NCBI RefSeq assembly: GCF_032490495.1 | Contig: NZ_JAVYJB010000004.1 | Location: 124,001 to 188,000, forward strand | DNA from: Pilosibacter fragilis | GTDB taxonomy: Bacteria > Bacillota > Clostridia > Lachnospirales > Lachnospiraceae | Length of the DNA stretch: 64,000 nucleotides | Direction of reading: 5' to 3' | Shown here: piece after piece, positions 1 through 8,715 of the stretch | Layout of the letters: each line of letters starts with the position of its first letter | Numbering within the stretch: position 1 is the stretch's first letter | Notes under the pieces: model-generated | Told to the model about the DNA's origin: nothing | Database searches by the model: none | Seen by the model: only the letters and a program-made list of their open reading frames with translations | Translations under genes and position numbers: made by a program

Positions 1-792
1 CTGGAGCTTGCAAATGATTATGTAAATATGGAATGGGATGCATTCCAGGAGAAGTATAAGGATATCCTTCGTCCGGATGCGATGGAATACCTCGGCGAGC
101 ACCTTGACCATCGTGCTCTCTGGAAAGGCGTTCCGATCAGCCGTACCGGTAAAGTACAGCTCCGCGACGGACGTACAGGTGAATACTTCGATGGTCCGAC
201 TACGATCGGACACATGCACTACCTGAAGCTGCATCACCTGGTTGATGATAAGATCCATGCCCGTTCCACAGGTCCATACGCACTGGTAACACAGCAGCCG
301 TTAGGTGGTAAAGCACAGTTCGGCGGACAGCGTTTCGGTGAGATGGAGGTTTGGGCTCTTGAGGCTTACGGTGCGGCTTACACCCTTCAGGAGATCCTGA
401 CTGTGAAGTCCGATGATGTTGTAGGACGTGTAAAGACCTACGAGGCGATCATCAAGGGCGAGAACATTCCGGAGCCGGGTATTCCGGAGTCCTTCAAGGT
501 ACTCTTAAAAGAGTTACAGTCTCTCGGACTGGACGTAAGAGTGCTGCGTGACAACGGTGAAGAGGTCGATATGTCTGAGAACATCGACTACTCCGATACC
601 AACTATGACCTTCGTTCCATCATCGAGGGAGACCGCCGCTACAACGATAAGGAAGACTTATCCGACTACGGATTCCAGAAGCAGGAATTCAAGGGCGACG
701 AGCTTGTCAATGTGGAAGACGATGACTATACAAACGACGGTGCCAAAGACGACTATGTCGATGACGATTATACCGAGGATGACGACAAATAA
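1..792 (+). CDS. rpoB: RNA polymerase beta subunit, C-terminal fragment
   Basis: The frame is already open at base 1 (LELANDYVNMEW...) and ends at TAA 790-792, so only the last 263 residues are present; the true start lies left of the window. It contains the conserved C-terminal beta-subunit blocks HLVDDKIHARSTGPYALVTQ and GGQRFGEMEVWALEAYGAA, which interlock with beta-prime near the active centre. A strongly acidic tail (runs of D/E with Y, residues about 230-263) follows the last conserved block. rpoC starts 19 bp downstream with its own RBS, the usual rpoBC operon. Identity is certain; start and promoter are not visible. Confidence 0.98.
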   Translation: MELANDYVNMEWDAFQEKYKDILRPDAMEYLGEHLDHRALWKGVPISRTGKVQLRDGRTGEYFDGPTTIGHMHYLKLHHLVDDKIHARSTGPYALVTQQPLGGKAQFGGQRFGEMEVWALEAYGAAYTLQEILTVKSDDVVGRVKTYEAIIKGENIPEPGIPESFKVLLKELQSLGLDVRVLRDNGEEVDMSENIDYSDTNYDLRSIIEGDRRYNDKEDLSDYGFQKQEFKGDELVNVEDDDYTNDGAKDDYVDDDYTEDDDK

Positions 793-811
793 TTAGAAGG
801 GAGTACCGTTC

Positions 812-3800
812 ATGCCTGAGACAAATGAAACTTATCAGCCGATGACATTCGACGCGATCCGTATCGGACTTGCCTCTTCGGAAAAGATTCTGGAATGGTC
901 CCATGGTGAGGTTAAGAAACCAGAGACCATCAACTACAGAACCTTAAAGCCGGAGAAAGACGGTCTGTACTGTGAGAGAATCTTTGGACCGACCAAGGAC
1001 TGGGAGTGTCATTGTGGTAAATACAAGAAAATCAGATATAAAGGTGTTATCTGTGACCGCTGCGGCGTTGAGGTAACAAAATCCAGCGTCCGCCGTGAGC
1101 GTATCGGACACATTGCGCTTGCTGCTCCGGTATCCCATATCTGGTATTTTAAAGGTATTCCGAGCCGTATGGGCCTGATTCTGGATATCTCTCCGAGAGT
1201 CCTCGAGAAAGTCCTGTACTTTGCTTCCTATATCGTTCTGGATGCCGGAAACACCGGTCTTCAGTTAAAACAGGTCCTTTCTGAGAAAGAGTACCGTGAT
1301 GCTGTTGAAAAGTATGGCTACGGCACATTCCGTGTGGGAATGGGTGCTGAGGCTGTTCAGGAACTTTTAAAGAATATCGATCTGGATAAGGACTCCGAAG
1401 AGCTTAGAAAAGCTCTTCAGGAGGCATCCGGCCAGAAGAGAGCGAGAATCATCAAACGTCTTGAGGTCGTAGATGCATTCCGCAGCTCCGGAAACAGACC
1501 GGAGTGGATGATCATGAATGTGATTCCGGTTATCCCGCCGGATATCCGTCCGATGGTTCAGCTTGACGGTGGACGTTTCGCGACATCCGACTTAAATGAC
1601 TTATACAGAAGAATCATCAACCGTAACAACCGTCTTGCAAGACTTCTTGAGCTCGGTGCTCCGGATATTATCGTCCGCAACGAGAAGAGAATGCTTCAGG
1701 AGGCCGTTGATGCCCTGATCGATAACGGCAGACGCGGCAGACCGGTTACAGGTCCTGGAAACCGTGCATTAAAGTCCCTTTCCGATATGTTAAAGGGTAA
1801 ACAGGGACGTTTCCGTCAGAACCTTCTCGGTAAGCGAGTTGACTATTCCGGACGTTCCGTTATCGTCGTTGGACCGGAACTTAAGATCTATCAGTGCGGT
1901 CTCCCGAAGGAGATGGCGATCGAGCTCTTCAAACCGTTCGTTATGAAGGAACTCGTTGCTAACGGAACCGCACATAACATCAAGAACGCGAAGAAGATGG
2001 TTGAGCGCCTCCAGACAGAGGTCTGGGACGTACTTGAGGATGTAATCAAAGAGCATCCGGTTATGTTAAACCGTGCTCCTACTCTTCACCGTCTTGGTAT
2101 TCAGGCGTTCGAGCCGATCCTTGTAGAAGGTAAGGCGATCAAGCTTCATCCGCTCGTTTGTACCGCATTCAACGCGGACTTCGATGGAGACCAGATGGCG
2201 GTTCACCTTCCGCTTACCATGGAAGCACAGGCAGAGTGCCGCTTCCTTCTTCTCTCCCCGAACAACCTGTTAAAGCCGTCTGATGGTGGTCCGGTAGCCG
2301 TTCCTTCCCAGGATATGGTTCTCGGTATCTACTATCTGACACAGGAGAGACCGGGCGCAAAGGGCGAGGGAATGTTCTTCAAGAGCCCGAACGAAGCACT
2401 TCTTGCATATGAGAACGGTGCCGTTACTCTTCACGCAAGAATCAAAGTCCGTGTGACAAAGACTCTTCCGGATGGAAGAACAATGACTGGTATCGTTGAT
2501 ACAACTGTCGGACGTATCCTCTTCAACGAGATCATCCCACAGGATCTTGGATTTGTAGACAGAACGATCCCGGGCAACGAGTTAAAGCCGGAGATCGATT
2601 TCCTCGTAAAGAAGAAACAGTTAAAGCAGATCCTCGAGAAAGTCATCAATACACACGGAGCGATCCAGACAGCGATCACCCTGGACGATATCAAGGCGAT
2701 CGGTTACAAGTACTCCACAAGAGCAGCTATGACCGTATCCATTTCCGATATGACTGTCCCGGCAACAAAGAAGCAGCTCCTTGCAGACGCAGAAGCTACC
2801 GTTGACCGTATCGCTAAGAACTTCCGCCGTGGTCTTATCACAGAGGAAGAGCGTTACAAAGAAGTTATCGATGTATGGAAAGCAACCGATGACCAGCTGA
2901 CACATGACCTTCTGACAGGTCTTGATAAATACAACAACATCTTCATGATGGCGGACTCCGGAGCCCGTGGTTCCGATAAGCAGATCAAGCAGCTTGCCGG
3001 TATGCGAGGACTCATGGCGGATACGACCGGTCACACGATCGAACTCCCGATCAAGTCCAACTTCCGTGAAGGTCTTGACGTACTTGAGTACTTCATCTCC
3101 GCACATGGTGCGAGAAAAGGTATGTCCGATACCGCTCTTCGTACAGCCGACTCCGGTTACCTGACAAGACGTCTTGTTGACGTATCCCAGGACCTTATCA
3201 TCCGTGAGACAGACTGCTGTGAAAGCAAGGGAACGATCCCGTACATGGAGATCGAGGGCTTTACGGACGGTAAAGAGACCATCGAGACGCTGCAGGAGAG
3301 ATTGACAGGCAGATATATCGCTGAGACGATCACAGATCCGGATACCGGAGAAGTTGTTGTTAAGGCTAACCATATGTGTACACCGAAACGTGCCGCAGCC
3401 GTTATCAAGGTTCTTGAGAAGCTCGGCAGAAATACTGTTAAGATCCGTACAGTCCTGACATGTAAGTGCCATATCGGTGTCTGCTCCAAGTGCTACGGCG
3501 CAAACATGGCGACAGGCCAGCCGGTACAGGTCGGAGAGGCTGTTGGTATCATTGCCGCACAGTCCATCGGTGAGCCTGGTACACAGCTGACCATGCGTAC
3601 ATTCCACTCCGGCGGTGTTGCCGGCGGCGATATCACACAGGGTCTTCCCCGTGTCGAGGAGCTTTTCGAGGCCAGACGCCCGAAGGGACTTGCGATCATC
3701 GCTGAATTCGGTGGTGTTGTTACAATTAAAGATACAAAGAAAAAACGTGAGATCATCGTTACGGACCAGGAGACAGGAAACTCCAAGACTTATCTGATCC

Positions 3801-4483
3801 CCTATGGTTCCAGAATCAAAGTTGCGGACGGACAGGTTCTCGAGGCCGGCGACGTTCTTACAGAGGGTAGCATCAACCCGCACGACCTGTTAAAGGTTAA
3901 GGGCGTTCGTGCCGTACAGGATTACATGATCCGTGAGGTACAGCGTGTTTACCGCTTACAGGGTGTAGAGATCAACGATAAGCATATCGAGATGATCGTG
4001 CGTCAGATGTTAAAGAAGATCCGTGTCGAGGAGAGCGGCGATTCCGACGTTCTTCCGGGCGTATCCATGGATGTTCTTGATTTCAACGAGATGAACGAGG
4101 AGCTCATCGCTGCAGGCAAACAGCCGGCAGAGGGCAAACAGGTCATGCTCGGTATCACAAAGGCATCCCTTGCAACCGATTCCTTCTTATCCGCCGCATC
4201 CTTCCAGGAGACCACAAAGGTTCTTACTGAGGCTGCGATCAACGGTAAGGTCGATCACCTGATCGGTCTGAAAGAGAATGTTATTATCGGTAAGCTGATC
4301 CCGGCTGGTACCGGAATGAAGCGTTACCGCAATATCAAGCTCAGCACAGGCGAGATCGAGGAGAAGAAGCCGGAGCAGGAAGCACCGGTTGCTGAAGAAC
4401 CGCAGGAGGAGACGGATGCTCCGCTTGAGGAAGCAGATAAAATCATTCTCAACGAGGATGATACACAGGATGTCGATGAGTGA
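812..4483 (+). CDS. rpoC: RNA polymerase beta-prime subunit
   Basis: 1223 residues, full length for the Firmicute type. ATG 812 is preceded by GAAGGGAG. The N-terminal zinc site is C66, C68, C81, C84 (ECHCGKY...ICDRCG). The catalytic Mg-binding motif NADFDGD is at residues 454-460. The second zinc cluster uses C802/C803 with C884, C891 and C894 (CKCHIGVCSKC). The C-terminal 60 residues are acidic and low in complexity (EEKKPEQEAPVAEEPQEET...). It assembles with the alpha dimer, beta and sigma for all transcription. Unlike many Clostridia, it is not followed directly by an L7Ae-type gene or rpsL: a terminator-like hairpin and about 6 kb of accessory genes intervene. Confidence 0.99.
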   Translation: MPETNETYQPMTFDAIRIGLASSEKILEWSHGEVKKPETINYRTLKPEKDGLYCERIFGPTKDWECHCGKYKKIRYKGVICDRCGVEVTKSSVRRERIGHIALAAPVSHIWYFKGIPSRMGLILDISPRVLEKVLYFASYIVLDAGNTGLQLKQVLSEKEYRDAVEKYGYGTFRVGMGAEAVQELLKNIDLDKDSEELRKALQEASGQKRARIIKRLEVVDAFRSSGNRPEWMIMNVIPVIPPDIRPMVQLDGGRFATSDLNDLYRRIINRNNRLARLLELGAPDIIVRNEKRMLQEAVDALIDNGRRGRPVTGPGNRALKSLSDMLKGKQGRFRQNLLGKRVDYSGRSVIVVGPELKIYQCGLPKEMAIELFKPFVMKELVANGTAHNIKNAKKMVERLQTEVWDVLEDVIKEHPVMLNRAPTLHRLGIQAFEPILVEGKAIKLHPLVCTAFNADFDGDQMAVHLPLTMEAQAECRFLLLSPNNLLKPSDGGPVAVPSQDMVLGIYYLTQERPGAKGEGMFFKSPNEALLAYENGAVTLHARIKVRVTKTLPDGRTMTGIVDTTVGRILFNEIIPQDLGFVDRTIPGNELKPEIDFLVKKKQLKQILEKVINTHGAIQTAITLDDIKAIGYKYSTRAAMTVSISDMTVPATKKQLLADAEATVDRIAKNFRRGLITEEERYKEVIDVWKATDDQLTHDLLTGLDKYNNIFMMADSGARGSDKQIKQLAGMRGLMADTTGHTIELPIKSNFREGLDVLEYFISAHGARKGMSDTALRTADSGYLTRRLVDVSQDLIIRETDCCESKGTIPYMEIEGFTDGKETIETLQERLTGRYIAETITDPDTGEVVVKANHMCTPKRAAAVIKVLEKLGRNTVKIRTVLTCKCHIGVCSKCYGANMATGQPVQVGEAVGIIAAQSIGEPGTQLTMRTFHSGGVAGGDITQGLPRVEELFEARRPKGLAIIAEFGGVVTIKDTKKKREIIVTDQETGNSKTYLIPYGSRIKVADGQVLEAGDVLTEGSINPHDLLKVKGVRAVQDYMIREVQRVYRLQGVEINDKHIEMIVRQMLKKIRVEESGDSDVLPGVSMDVLDFNEMNEELIAAGKQPAEGKQVMLGITKASLATDSFLSAASFQETTKVLTEAAINGKVDHLIGLKENVIIGKLIPAGTGMKRYRNIKLSTGEIEEKKPEQEAPVAEEPQEETDAPLEEADKIILNEDDTQDVDE

Positions 4484-4560
4484 TCGGTATTTTGACAAAT
4501 AAATATATCGGAAAGCTTTCTGGAAACAGGAACTTTTCCGTATGCTGAGGCATATAAGAA

Positions 4561-4600
4561 CAGCGAGGAGAACATGAAAGATCATGTTTTTCCTCGCTGT
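4561..4600 (+). terminator. Hairpin downstream of rpoC
   Basis: CAGCGAGGA pairs with TCCTCGCTG and an inner ACATG pairs with CATGT around a short loop. Only a weak T run (TTT) follows. It probably ends or stabilises the rpoBC transcript. Confidence 0.6.
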
Positions 4601-4632
4601 TTGAGTATACAGATGGTTAGAAGAAAGCAACT

Positions 4633-4736
4633 TGTAACGATTCGGCGAGCCGATGGGCTTTCTGTGCTGAATGTGAGAAGACCTGAATTACAATTTCTTG
4701 ATTTTTGGCTTGGCGCGGCAAGTGTGCGGACCGATG
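4633..4736 (+). repeat. Possible decayed copy of the GTAAC palindromic element
   Basis: Starts GTAACGATTCGGCGAGCC and includes GCGCGGCAAGTGTGCGGACC (4709-4728 region), which resembles the right hairpin of the intact elements (GCGCAGCAAGTGCGCAGACC at 34779-34911). The middle is deleted or diverged and no target duplication is visible. Weak support. Confidence 0.35.
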
Positions 4737-4748
4737 GAGGTGTTTTAC

Positions 4749-5918
4749 ATGATTACGATACTGTCCGGCTTATTTATTAAAAACAGAGATCAATTCGGGA
4801 ACAGCGATGTGCGCCGTGCCTACGGCATGCTCTGCAGTATTGTGGGCATCGCGCTCAATGTATTTCTGTTTGCCGGAAAATATCTGGCGGGTGTGATCAG
4901 TGGATCCATCGCTATTACGGCGGATGCATTCAATAACCTGTCAGATGCAGGATCATCCTTTATCTCTCTTGTGGGATTTAAATTTTCCGGCATGAAGGCT
5001 GACGCGGATCACCCCTTTGGACACGGGCGCATCGAGTATGTCTCCGGATTTGGAGTTTCCATGGTCATCATTCTCATGGGAATCGAGCTTTTCAAAACTT
5101 CCATAGAGAAGATCTTTCATCCGGAGCCGGTGGAGACAGGCGCTCTGGCGGTGGGGATCCTTGTGGTCTCCATCTGTGTAAAGGGATACATGTGCTTTTA
5201 CAATCGGACAGTCGGCAAAAAGATCCAGTCGGAGACCATGAAAGCGACGGCTATGGACAGTATGAGCGATTCCATCGCGACAACGGCGGTTCTGATCTCC
5301 ATGGCTGTGGCCCATGTGACAGGCATTAGTATCGATGGATGGTGCGGCTGCCTGGTGGCATGCTTTGTATTGTATGCAGGATTTGGCGCGGCGAAGGATA
5401 CCCTGAATCCGCTTCTCGGAGAACCGCCTTCCAGAGAATTTGTAAATGAGATCAAGACGATCGTTATGGCTCATCCTGAGATCCTTGGGATCCATGATCT
5501 AGTGGTCCACGATTACGGCCCGGGGAGGCGCATGATATCCCTCCACGGGGAAGTGTCCGGGGATTGCGATATCTTTGAGATCCACGATGTGATCGATCGG
5601 ATCGAGAAGGAATTGAAGGAAAAACTTGGCTGTGAGGCCGTGATCCACATGGATCCGATCGTCGTGAATAACGAGGCGATCAATGAGACAAAAAAGGAAG
5701 TTGTTGACATGATCAACGAACATTTTCCGGGCGTCACCATCCATGATTTCCGCATGATCCAGGGTCCAACCCATACGAACCTGATCTTCGATGCGGTGGT
5801 TCCATTCCAGTATGGGAAAACGAACGAAGAGGTAAAACAGGGGATCGCGAACCTGATCTCAGAGAAATGGGATGGTTATTACGCAGTGATACAGGCAGAG
5901 CAGTCATATCTGGAATAA
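4749..5918 (+). CDS. Cation diffusion facilitator transporter
   Basis: 389 residues from ATG 4749, chosen because GGAGG (4736-4740) lies 8 bp upstream; upstream in-frame ATGs at 4698 and 4734 lack an RBS. CDF family: a six-helix membrane domain in which helix 2 carries ADAFNNLSDAGSS and helix 5 carries MDSMSDSIAT, the two halves of the tetrahedral metal site. The conserved loop ADHPFGHGRIEY lies between helices 2 and 3. A cytoplasmic C-terminal ferredoxin-like domain (from about residue 220) holds a second segment, VVNNEAINETKKEVVDMI, longer than in the smallest family members. It exports divalent metal (Zn, Mn, Fe or Co; specificity cannot be read here) by proton antiport. A strong terminator follows at 5932. 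Confidence 0.93.
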   Translation: MITILSGLFIKNRDQFGNSDVRRAYGMLCSIVGIALNVFLFAGKYLAGVISGSIAITADAFNNLSDAGSSFISLVGFKFSGMKADADHPFGHGRIEYVSGFGVSMVIILMGIELFKTSIEKIFHPEPVETGALAVGILVVSICVKGYMCFYNRTVGKKIQSETMKATAMDSMSDSIATTAVLISMAVAHVTGISIDGWCGCLVACFVLYAGFGAAKDTLNPLLGEPPSREFVNEIKTIVMAHPEILGIHDLVVHDYGPGRRMISLHGEVSGDCDIFEIHDVIDRIEKELKEKLGCEAVIHMDPIVVNNEAINETKKEVVDMINEHFPGVTIHDFRMIQGPTHTNLIFDAVVPFQYGKTNEEVKQGIANLISEKWDGYYAVIQAEQSYLE

Positions 5919-5931
5919 AGAAAAGAGATTG

Positions 5932-5970
5932 AATCCGGCAGAGCGTGCAGAAGCGCTTTGCCGGATTTTT
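5932..5970 (+). terminator. Rho-independent terminator after the CDF gene
   Basis: AATCCGGCAGAGCG pairs with CGCTTTGCCGGATT and is followed by TTTTT. Classic intrinsic terminator. Confidence 0.9.
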
Positions 5971-6010
5971 GCAGTTAAAGAAAACGTAAGAAGTCTACAG
6001 GAAAAATGGT

Positions 6011-6039
6011 TTGCGATTGCATGGTTGAACTGCTATACT
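6011..6039 (+). promoter_or_regulatory. Promoter of the secreted wall-repeat protein
   Basis: TTGCGA (6011-6016), 17-bp spacer, TATACT (6034-6039). It lies about 118 bp before the start codon and directly downstream of a terminator. Confidence 0.65.
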
Positions 6040-6156
6040 TGAGATATGGAACTCACGGAAGTATGTGGGCAGATGGGTGACAGAACAGGCGCTCCGGCAT
6101 CTGGAAACTTGTGCAGATGACCGACGCGGTTGTTGAATTTTAAGGAGGTCTCTTTT

Positions 6157-7227
6157 ATGAAAAAGTGGAAAATGATCCTTACTGCAGCGATGCCGTTAGC
6201 AATGGCACTGTCCTTCCCGGCATTCGCGGGCGAATGGCACGAGGATATGAACGGCAGGTGGTATGAGAACGATGACGGTTCCTACTGCCGGAACGGCTGG
6301 TACTGGATCGATGGTGATCATGATGGCTGGGCACAGTGCTATTATTTTGGAAATTCCGGTTATCTGCAGATGAATGCCGGATATGCGCAGACAAATACGG
6401 GTCATGCGGACGGATATGAGATCGACAAAAATGGTGCCTGGAGCGTAAATGGTGTTACCCAGGTAAAGGCAGTTCCGACCGCTGTCGCGGAGAACGATCC
6501 GGAGGCGCTGAAGGTCTATGAGGAAGCACAGCAGCTTAGCGAGTCTCTCCCGAGCGCGAATATCGATGTGGACTATACGATCACCATGTCTTATCTCGGA
6601 CAGAATATTGATATGTCCATGAATATGAAGCTGATGATGAAAGAGGACGCGAACGGAGACATGCAGTTTGTATGCAAGGGTACCGCGGATACGCTTGGAA
6701 CCGCAGTGCCGATCGATATGTTCTACACAGACGGATACATGTATGTGAACACTATGGGCATCAAGTACAGGCAGGCCATGGATCTGGAAGCTGCGAAAGC
6801 TCAGGCCACACAGATCAACATGGATCTGGATACGGATGTTGTCAAAGGCTTGAGAATGTATACAAGCGGTGACACAAGGAAACTTGCATTCACTATTGAT
6901 GACCAGAAGATCAACGAGATCCTGACCGCAGTTACCAGCGCGACCGCAGAGACCTACGAGGAGCTTGGGGTCACTCTGGACATGAAGATCAATGAGTCGA
7001 ACGGCGAGATGACGGTCAACAAAGATGGCTATTGCGAGGCTATGAAGATGTTTATGGACTACGGAATGAGTGTCACAGATCATACAACATCCGAAGCTGA
7101 TGAGATGAACTATAAGATGGATATCAATATGACATATAAGAATCCGGGCAAGGAAGTTTATTTTGAGATCCCATCTACAGATGGCTACGAAGATATTGCT
7201 GTGGCTTATGTGGCAGATGCGGAATAG
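6157..7227 (+). CDS. Secreted protein with N-terminal wall-binding repeat and DUF6612-like domain
   Basis: 356 residues from ATG 6157, preceded by AAGGAGG (6142-6148); a longer frame from TTG 6130 would put the RBS inside the gene. Residues 1-25 form a signal peptide (MKKWKMILTAAMPLAMALS, cut near AFA-G). Residues about 26-75 contain one to two aromatic/glycine repeats of the choline-binding type (NGRWYENDDGS, YYFGNSGYLQMN). The rest resembles lipoprotein-like domains of the LppX/DUF6612 kind (M/D-rich beta strands with DMFYTDGYMYVNTMG and YKMDINMTYKNPG). It probably sits on the wall surface; ligand unknown. The fold assignment is by pattern only. Confidence 0.75.
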   Translation: MKKWKMILTAAMPLAMALSFPAFAGEWHEDMNGRWYENDDGSYCRNGWYWIDGDHDGWAQCYYFGNSGYLQMNAGYAQTNTGHADGYEIDKNGAWSVNGVTQVKAVPTAVAENDPEALKVYEEAQQLSESLPSANIDVDYTITMSYLGQNIDMSMNMKLMMKEDANGDMQFVCKGTADTLGTAVPIDMFYTDGYMYVNTMGIKYRQAMDLEAAKAQATQINMDLDTDVVKGLRMYTSGDTRKLAFTIDDQKINEILTAVTSATAETYEELGVTLDMKINESNGEMTVNKDGYCEAMKMFMDYGMSVTDHTTSEADEMNYKMDINMTYKNPGKEVYFEIPSTDGYEDIAVAYVADAE

Positions 7228-7278
7228 GGGCAGTAGAATCGGAACCGGTCTGGCTCGTTAAAAAGTGAAGTGTAAATG

Positions 7279-7329
7279 GGCGCTGGTTTGCGTATGGCTG
7301 AGAGGTCATGGCAGATCAGCGCCTTTTTG
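7279..7329 (+). terminator. Terminator after the 6157-7227 gene
   Basis: GGCGCTG (7280-7286) pairs with CAGCGCC (7318-7324) followed by TTTTT. The loop is long (31 nt) but contains further complementary bases. Confidence 0.6.
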
Positions 7330-7489
7330 TGCCACAGGAAATCCCTGTTCACAGATGGAAGCGGCAGGCTTTGCAGAAATGGAGTTTCAACTGTAATGAG
7401 ATCTGCCTGCAGCTGCGTCTGGGAGAATAGCAGATTGGAGCATCTCTCATATATTAAGATAGAAGAAACAGGACAAAGAGGGAGAGATT

Positions 7490-8587
7490 ATGGTATCCAT
7501 CAGCCTATGCATGATCGTGCGCAATGAGGAAAAGGTCCTCGGAAGATGCCTGGCCTGCGTGCAGGGATTTGCGGATGAGATCATAATTGTGGACACGGGA
7601 TCTACGGACCGGACGAAGGAGATCGCATTTTCTTTTACGGACAAGGTTTATGATTTTAAATGGAAGGATGACTTTGCAGCGGCGAGAAATTTTGCTTTTT
7701 CCAGGGGAACGGGGGATTACCTGTTCTGGCTGGATGCAGATGATGTGGTAAGGCAGGAGGAACGGAGAAAATTAATGGATCTTAAGAGACAGCTGGATGA
7801 CGAATGGCCGGATGTGGTGATGATGAAATACGCGGTTGGATATGACGGGGATGGCGCACCGTCATTTTTCTTTTATAGAGAACGTCTTTTAAGGCGGTGC
7901 GGAAAAGCCGTATGGAAAGGGCGCATCCACGAGGCAGTGGAACCCTTTGGAAAAGTAGTGCGGGAAGATATCATGATCGAGCACCGGAAAGTGGGGACAG
8001 GGGATCCGGACAGGAATCTTCGGATATTTGAGCAGATGCTCCGGGAGAATGGAAAATTATCTCCGCGGGATCAGTATTATTACGGAAAGGAATTATATTA
8101 CCACAGAAGATACCGGGATGCCGCTTCCGTATTTTCGGAATATCTGGAACTGCCGGATGGCTGGCGGGAAGACCGGGTGGATGCCTGCAGGCATGGAGCG
8201 TACTGTATGTATCGGATCGGAGACCGGGACCGGGCACTAAAGTTTCTGCTTTCCGGACTTTCTGAGGGGATCCCGAAGCCGGAGCTCTGCTGTGATCTCG
8301 GATGGTGGTTCTTCTCGGCCAGGCGCTATCGCGACGCAATTTTCTGGTACGGGCAGGCAGTTCAGACCGGAAGGTGGACCGGGGAGGACGGTTTTGTGAT
8401 GCCGGAGTGCCGGGGATATATTCCGTATCTGCAGATGTGTGTATGCTATGACAGGCTGGGGGAATGGAAAACGGCGGAGCGGTATAATGAGCTGGCGGAG
8501 AGGTGCCGGCCGGGGACGGAGACATGCCAGTTAAACAGGAAATATTTTGAGAAAAGAAAAGAGCGGCAAATTGAATGGATCCAGTGA
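7490..8587 (+). CDS. Family 2 glycosyltransferase with C-terminal TPR-like region
   Basis: 365 residues; ATG 7490 follows GAGGGAGAG. The N-terminal GT-A domain (about 1-210) has ISLCMIVRNEEKVLGRCL, the nucleotide-binding IIIVDTGSTDRT, and WLDADD as the metal-binding DxD. The C-terminal half (about 210-345) reads as helical tetratricopeptide-like repeats (YYYGKELYYHRRYRDAASVF, DLGWWFFSARRYRDAIFWYG). This GT2+TPR architecture occurs in SunS-type and spore-surface transferases that glycosylate proteins. The next gene encodes a Thr-containing collagen-like protein, and in Clostridioides difficile the transferase SgtA is encoded beside bclA3 and modifies it. The inference is that this enzyme glycosylates the neighbouring protein. 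Donor sugar unknown. Confidence 0.88.
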   Translation: MVSISLCMIVRNEEKVLGRCLACVQGFADEIIIVDTGSTDRTKEIAFSFTDKVYDFKWKDDFAAARNFAFSRGTGDYLFWLDADDVVRQEERRKLMDLKRQLDDEWPDVVMMKYAVGYDGDGAPSFFFYRERLLRRCGKAVWKGRIHEAVEPFGKVVREDIMIEHRKVGTGDPDRNLRIFEQMLRENGKLSPRDQYYYGKELYYHRRYRDAASVFSEYLELPDGWREDRVDACRHGAYCMYRIGDRDRALKFLLSGLSEGIPKPELCCDLGWWFFSARRYRDAIFWYGQAVQTGRWTGEDGFVMPECRGYIPYLQMCVCYDRLGEWKTAERYNELAERCRPGTETCQLNRKYFEKRKERQIEWIQ

Positions 8588-8715
8588 GGTGACAGCAGGA
8601 GTTTTGGACAAAAAATCGCAGAAGTAGCAGTTTCGGACGGGCAGCATAGATTATAGTAAGCGAACAACCTGTATGGGATGTCCGCCAGGAAAATATGCTG
8701 AAAGGGGAATTGATC

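Noticed and set aside
2621..3883. 420-codon antisense frame opposite rpoC
   Set aside because: A shadow of the highly conserved rpoC coding sequence, without RBS or domain.
4574..4780. 68-codon frame between rpoC and the CDF gene
   Set aside because: Begins inside the rpoC terminator hairpin and lacks an RBS.
7276..7527. 83-codon frame before the glycosyltransferase
   Set aside because: Starts at the terminator, overlaps the next gene and its RBS, and has no protein-like features.
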